From Enoplolaimus lenunculus (Eukaryota; Nematoda; Enoplea; Enoplida; Thoracostomopsidae), in assembly GCA_030248215.1 (NCBI GenBank), contig JASANG010001712.1:103568-167567 (forward strand): DNA of 64,000 nucleotides, written 5' to 3'. The position numbers and the translations under genes were made by a program. Shown piece after piece: positions 58,800-64,000 of this stretch. How positions within the stretch are numbered: the first letter of the stretch is position 1; every line of letters begins with the position of its first letter. Under the pieces are notes generated by a model, which worked only from the letters and a program-made list of their open reading frames with translations, was not told the DNA's origin and made no database searches.

Positions 58800-59828
58800 C
58801 TAGAATTAAACCTATATATTCGTAACAGAATATTATTGTACACCTGTGGAATATTATTATAAAACAACGCAGTACATCTGAAATCTAATGTTTCGTTTCA
58901 AAAATAACAAGAAAAGAGTAGTTTATTTAATCTGTGAAATCTACATTATTAAAGCTGGAACGCCAAATATAATGGGTGGAATATTTTAGAGCTGCAATGC
59001 AATCACGTTGACTAGTCACAACTAAAGCTGGTCTAAATTTTGTGCAAACATCACTCGTCATTATAATGTTTATGGTTGTAGTTCTCAAAAATTCGTGGCA
59101 AGTTTGTGTCGTTTAGTAGTCTTTCCTCCTCTTCAACTAACCTTATTTACTTCAGAAACACGTTTTTCTGTTTGAATAAACTAGTTTTGTATTGAACCAG
59201 ACAGATTTCAGTTGTATTGCCTTATTTCAGAATTATTTTAAAATTTAATATACTAGTAAAATACGACATAAAAAAATGTTCCATGTTGACGATATAGCTT
59301 GGGTTCTTTGAATTAGTGCAAATGATCAAAATAGTGCAAAAACTATCAACCGACCTAAATGCGCATGGATCTCCCGGCCAAGTATGTTCCAGGGCATGTT
59401 TTTATCCATTTATTTCGAAGCATCCTACGTCGACCGGATGATATAGTTTCATTTAACAGGGGCCATACAACCATATTTCTACGTGCTGATGCTACAAAAA
59501 GATTTATGAAGTCACTAATATAGTTTATTCCATATTGCTGCGAAAACCACCTGCATCATGTAACATGCGACTGATGATAATAATCCTAATCTGCTGTTGA
59601 CGGACAACAGATTCACATGTGAATGACGCAATGACCGAAACATTCACTCATGGTGCAATACGCAAAACAGTCATACTGAGTGGAATACGGCTACGAGAAC
59701 TAACCCGCAATCTGTTCCAATACCAACGGTGGGTACAAACACAAGCTTTCCCAGTACGGAACCTTCATTGGAACAACACACAAAACAGAATGTCGTGTTA
59801 TTGCTATGTACAGTCAACGGCTATTCAG
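58800..59828. other. gene-poor spacer
   Basis: No exon or repeat that I can support; the 5' part of the minus-strand gene may lie here. Confidence 0.35.
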
Positions 59829-60242
59829 CAGGGTGCAAAACGGAACTGGGTTATACCGGAATCGGAATCGGAACAGCAAACTTATACAGGAATCGGAACT
59901 ACAAATTTTGTGACTATACGAATAATTCAAATAAACAAGTTAATATTGATTTAGGGTGTCTGTTGGCTGGCAACAATTATTCTCAACACCGTCGCATGAA
60001 CAAATTGGCAACCATTATTTGATTCTGTAAAACTAAACTACAACCAATGACTGATCAGTTAAATCATCGAGAACAATTTAATAGATAAGTGATGCAGAAT
60101 TTTTAAACAACATATCACAACAAATAGGCCTAGAATTAAAATGTAGAAATCCCGATTCCGATTGATTGAGCAATCGGAATCGGAATCGGAACTCGTTTTG
60201 AACAGGAATTCTAATCGGAATCGGAATTCCGATCGCATCCTG
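59829..60242. repeat. GGAATCGGAA family, full copy
   Basis: AGGGTGCAAAACGGAACTGG at left, CCGATCGCATCCTG at right; GGAATCGGAATCGGAA runs near both ends. About 414 bp; homologous to 1651-1960. Confidence 0.75.
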
Positions 60243-60499
60243 CTATTCAGTAACATCGGACACCGATTTTCATGAACGACCAACAAGTATGCGTGGAAAC
60301 CACCAGTTTCAACAGCACAACTGTGTCGTCCAAAATGATTTTGATAGTGTCAAATGAAAGTCACCCAGATTACATCGATGAAGAACTTTGTAAAACCAGC
60401 ATCTCAAATGCCAGATGATAAATGGTTCGACGACACTTTTTTCCATCGGTTCGCGTAATGGCCAGTAATGAAAATAGCACCAATATGCGGTAAAACAAT

Positions 60500-63419
60500 G
60501 ATTTAGGTGAAACTTCCACGACAGACAGCGAAGCAAGCCCCAAGCGAAAACGTAATTATTGGTTCGTAAACGCCAAAAAGGTACTAGAATTCCAGCATCA
60601 CAAAAACTGTGCAATTCGGGAAAAGCCTATACTGGAAGAATCAACAAACCTGTGTCCGTGAAACATTTGGAGTTAATTATATGCAGGTGCCAAAACAACT
60701 ACAAGGATGTAATTGATGACAAAACGCAAAGCAATATTTCATGCTTTGTGGGTGCTAGGTGATTATTACTTGCAGCAACATTTTATTGTTAAAGGAAATA
60801 CAAAAAGCCAGGCGATCGTATTACCGCTAAACTGGTACAAAACGGCGTTTCCTGCACCCTTGTTTAAATGCTAAAATTCTGCACGACTACGTCACAAATA
60901 CCGAAGAGTTGGTAAAATATGAAACATTTTATCAAATTTGGCAAACCATGTTTAACTATTCTCTTGAGCAGCCTCGAAATAATCTTAGCAACGATTGCAA
61001 TAAATTTGAAGTTTTAACACCTGTGCTTATGTTAACAAAGTCTGCTGAGCATGCTGCATACCTGAAAAGAATGAACCATGCGTTCGACGCAAAACTGATT
61101 GACAGACAAATGAGCATTGCGGACAACAATATTTGCGCGATACTTTCAACATTAAAACGGTGTAGATTACGCCCTGAACGCCAGTATCTGTTCTAACTAT
61201 AAAAGGAAACTCTCCGCCTAAAACTGTACAATAAAAGAGAAAAGCCTTCATGCTTGTACGTGTATTGCATGAGACGAAACTCGCGGTCGAAAGGGCTAGG
61301 CAGAGAAAGCAACTGGCTTACAGTGGTACGTGTTTCGGACAGAACAAAAACGGAATTGTTTCGTGCACGTTTCTTAATTTCTTGGCAACGGCTGGTCCTA
61401 ATCGAAAAAATGAGCTGATCAAACGAACACAAAGTTAGGTATGTTTCTAGAGAATAATTAACTGTTTAACTACTAAAGTATTAACATCACTTATGCCTAT
61501 AATACAAGAAGAAGAAGCATAATATAAATTAACATACAAAGACAGCCGGGAACGCACTGTTGTCATTCAGTCATGAATTGCTTTTAACCATATCAAATAT
61601 TATATTGCATATCACTATATGTCGTAAATCACATGCAACTGTGTGGTTTTTTATAACTTATTAATTAGAAATTTTGGTTCTATTATTTCCTGTACATGGA
61701 GCCTGACTATACGCCGTGGGCCGGGCCAAAAGGCGTACATAATTTTTCAAAATTTCGAGAAAACCGAAATAGAACATTTCGAAATTTTTTGACTTCTCGG
61801 GTGACCCACTGCCAATGATTCCCACTGTGATTTCGTGTTTTACACATCCACACGTTTTAAAAATTAGTTTTATATACCAAAATTAATAGTATTGTGAACT
61901 AGTCAATGGGTTATGGCTCTCGAACAATACAACCCTCACGTACGGCCCTTGTCACGGACCAATAAAATTTTGCATTTGGCACAATGAAGAATGGAACTAG
62001 GCACACATGTACGCCCATTGGCTTACTACAAAAATGCATACCAGACCTCGTCTATCTTAGTCATAAGTCTCTTGAGCATCTCGGTTGCTCCATGTGCTCA
62101 GATAATGTAATATGTTCTTCGTCATTATCGCTACCACCTGCCACCGGGATCACTAAGTTCATAATCATCATCACTTTCTCGTTCCTCGATACAGTCTTCA
62201 ATAACCTGTATTCGTTCATCATCGCGCACTGGAAGATCCGTGTGATACATCCAGCACTCTTCAGGTATCGTGTATTCGCTGCAAAGCTTAAACAGGTTGG
62301 CTTTTTTCTCTTTTGCGATCGGTAATCGGCCATCATAGGCTATGACCGGCAAAAAGTACTCCGTCATTTCGGTGTCAAGTGCAAGGTTGCCGCGATGCTG
62401 GACGACGCGTAGCTGTTGGTTATCGTAGTTTAGGTCCTTTGTCGAAAGCCACTGAATATTGGGTCGAGTGCGGTTAAATATAGTTTTAGCAAGCTTTTTA
62501 TAGTCGATAAAGTCTTTGTGAGTCAACATAGTGACGACGAATTTGTTTGACGTGCGCGAACACTACAACATTACACATTTAGGAGGGTTCCAATAGAAAC
62601 TAGGTTTTGCCGGTCCAACAATAGAATTTTTCCGGAACAGGAAAAGGAAGGTAATAACGTTTTCATCACCGAATTACTGTTGTACACGTCCGAAATACCA
62701 TACATAGCTTTACTATTTGGTGGTTGAGCTACGCCGATAGGACAAGCAATAATCGCAGGCCATAACGTTGTTTTCCGTTTTCGTTCGATATCGAACCCAC
62801 ACGAAATCACACGGTTCATTACTCATATTATATTTATACTTATATTACTTAGCTTTCTAAAATTCTACATATGTTAATGAAGAAGTGAATTTTGAATTTT
62901 TGCATTACGTACGCGCCTTGGCCCGGCCCACAACGCATGGCCACATGGGAATTGATAACGTTTATTTCCAATTCGAAAGGCAGGCAAAGCACCAGAAGAT
63001 TTACACAACTGCTGTCTGCGTGAAAATTATGATAAGAAAGAACTATACCGTTATTGAGTTAGCATTCAGAGACTGGCTTAGTTTTCCAGTGATCCCAGAA
63101 AATATGCAAATACAACAGCGATACCGTTATAACAATGCCGAAAACCTGTCATTGTTCCAGATGAAAGCCATGAAGTATTGCAGAACAGATTTCGATGCGT
63201 TTTTTAAAGTACGAAATCGTTAACAGCCCGTTGGCGAAAAATTTAGCAGCAACATACAAGCAATGGATCCTCATGCATAACTTCCCACAACAAAATACAC
63301 GATGAAGGATATAAAGACTATGCCGAAAGATATTCATATGGATAATCGACCTTTTCCGTAAAACTAACTGTTGATGAACCTTTGTGTGGATCAAGTAGTG
63401 ACGACGAGGCTATATTATG
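60500..63419 (+). pseudogene. decayed DDE-type DNA transposase gene, split by a nested element
   Basis: Several plus-strand frames match, in order, a transposase family common in insects and cnidarians (recalled pattern). About 60590-60790: LCNSGKAYTGRINKPV, a CRCQNNYKDVI piece, then ALWVLGDYYLQQHF in another frame. 60909-61190: YQIWQTMFNYSLEQPRNN then AAYLKRMNHAFDAKLIDRQM. 61250-61438: HETKLAVERARQRK then YSGTCFGQNKNGIVS, where the catalytic-core GQN motif sits. 62941-63223: the HSYME-like piece GHMGIDNVYFQFERQAKHQK. The reading frame changes several times and stops occur, so it is dead. The stretch 61707-62940 is a later insertion. The family name is uncertain; its terminal repeats were not found. 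Confidence 0.6.
61707..62940 (-). mobile_element. 1.2 kb DNA transposon derivative inserted in the transposase gene
   Basis: Left end CTATACGCCGTGGGCCGGGC then CAAAAGGCGTACATAATT; the right end is its complement (ATTACGTACGCGCCTTGGCC then CGGCCCACAACGCATGG). Inside, on the minus strand, 62545-62131 encodes the C-terminal part of a transposase of the same broad family: VTMLTHKDFIDYKKLAKTIF, then PIAKEKKANLFKLCSEYTIP. Catalytic parts are absent, so it is non-autonomous. The minus-strand frame at 62819-62571 is unassigned. Confidence 0.65.
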
Positions 63420-63429
63420 AAGATTACTA

Positions 63430-64000
63430 GTGTCACTATGTCATTTAACAACAATTATTATGTACATGCCATGTAATAAACTGCTTTGTTTTATAACAAG
63501 GGACCGTATTCTCAAATGTGCGCAGCATCTATCGCCTGTTTTTGATAGGTTTTCAAACTCACCAACTGTTACGGCTGCAAATCTCAAATTTTGCACAAAA
63601 ATAGATTCAATCAAATCAAAAAATTGTGATGAATTCCGAAGCTTTTTGTTCAGTGATTTGGAAGTTCCAAGCTATCAATATTCAGCTTGGCGGTTACGAC
63701 CTTATTAGCTTTTTCTTGGGTCTCGGTTTAAAACCTTTGTGAAACTCAGAAAAAGGAGACCAGACCAGCCAAATATAAACACTTATCGACACCGAAACCG
63801 CACATCCCTGAAATTTGAAATTAGCCGTATGTTTACGCTTTACACTTACGCTTAGTGGGTAGAACCTAATTAAGATGGGCCATTAAAAATATAGCGCAAT
63901 TGTGCCTGGTCGCAGGTCCTACAAAATGTTTATATGTCACGTTTTTATTAAAGACAAAATCAAATTGGTTCAAGAGTCACTTTCGCCTATCATTTTTGGC
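63430..64000. other. right edge, no supported gene
   Basis: A 92-codon plus-strand frame (63430-63708) starts in unique sequence but has no recognisable domain. Its middle (TATTCTCAAATGTGCGCAGC) resembles a dispersed repeat also seen near 18520 and 27228. A weak TTAGGC-like patch is at about 63830-63860. Confidence 0.3.

Noticed and set aside
1-64000. CRISPR arrays, rRNA genes, retroviral or LTR elements, Polintons
   Set aside because: No regular direct-repeat/spacer array, rRNA core, reverse transcriptase, integrase or capsid-like frame was seen on either strand.

Overview
This is an AT-rich, intron-bearing animal genome window. A nematode or close ecdysozoan relative fits best. Most intron acceptors I can read end in the nematode-like pyrimidine-CAG form (for example at 2104, 29323, 30080, 31092, 32293, 32829, 46848 and 50415). 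Dozens of short repeats also carry degenerate runs of TTAGGC (CCTAAG on the other strand), the hexamer used at nematode telomeres. Species and chromosome position cannot be told from sequence alone.

Four multi-exon genes are well supported by matching intron phases. (1) A minus-strand major-facilitator transporter of the nodulin-like/monocarboxylate type runs from about 440 to 3763 and continues off the left edge. (2) A plus-strand four-membrane-segment protein of unknown family lies at 7534-9677. (3) A plus-strand secreted somatomedin B plus thrombospondin type 1 protein of the SBSPON type lies at 26336-33441. (4) A plus-strand single-pass leucine-rich-repeat receptor-like protein lies at 44325-50693. 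Two more minus-strand genes are partly resolved. One at about 14221-15370 begins with a PAM2 motif, the short peptide that binds the poly(A)-binding protein MLLE domain. An unrecognised one lies at about 53281-58799. A small apparently intronless membrane protein lies at 17595-18185.

The rest is dominated by short non-autonomous DNA transposons (MITE-like, 150-400 bp, terminal inverted repeats). At least ten families can be told apart. The largest group carries inner TTAGGC-like runs behind at least two different terminal repeats. A second group repeats the word AACTCAGAATGAGTT, and others end in TTAA-CCCT like piggyBac derivatives. Many copies sit in introns, some within 15-50 bases of a splice site, and several are nested. 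The right end (60.5-63.4 kb) holds a decayed DDE-type transposase gene, interrupted by a 1.2 kb element that carries the C-terminal part of a related transposase on the opposite strand.

Two A-rich, noise-like tracts (13.86-14.20 kb and 31.38-31.87 kb) may be assembly or base-calling artefacts. The genes show no operon or shared pathway. The common themes are cell-surface and secreted proteins and heavy transposon load.
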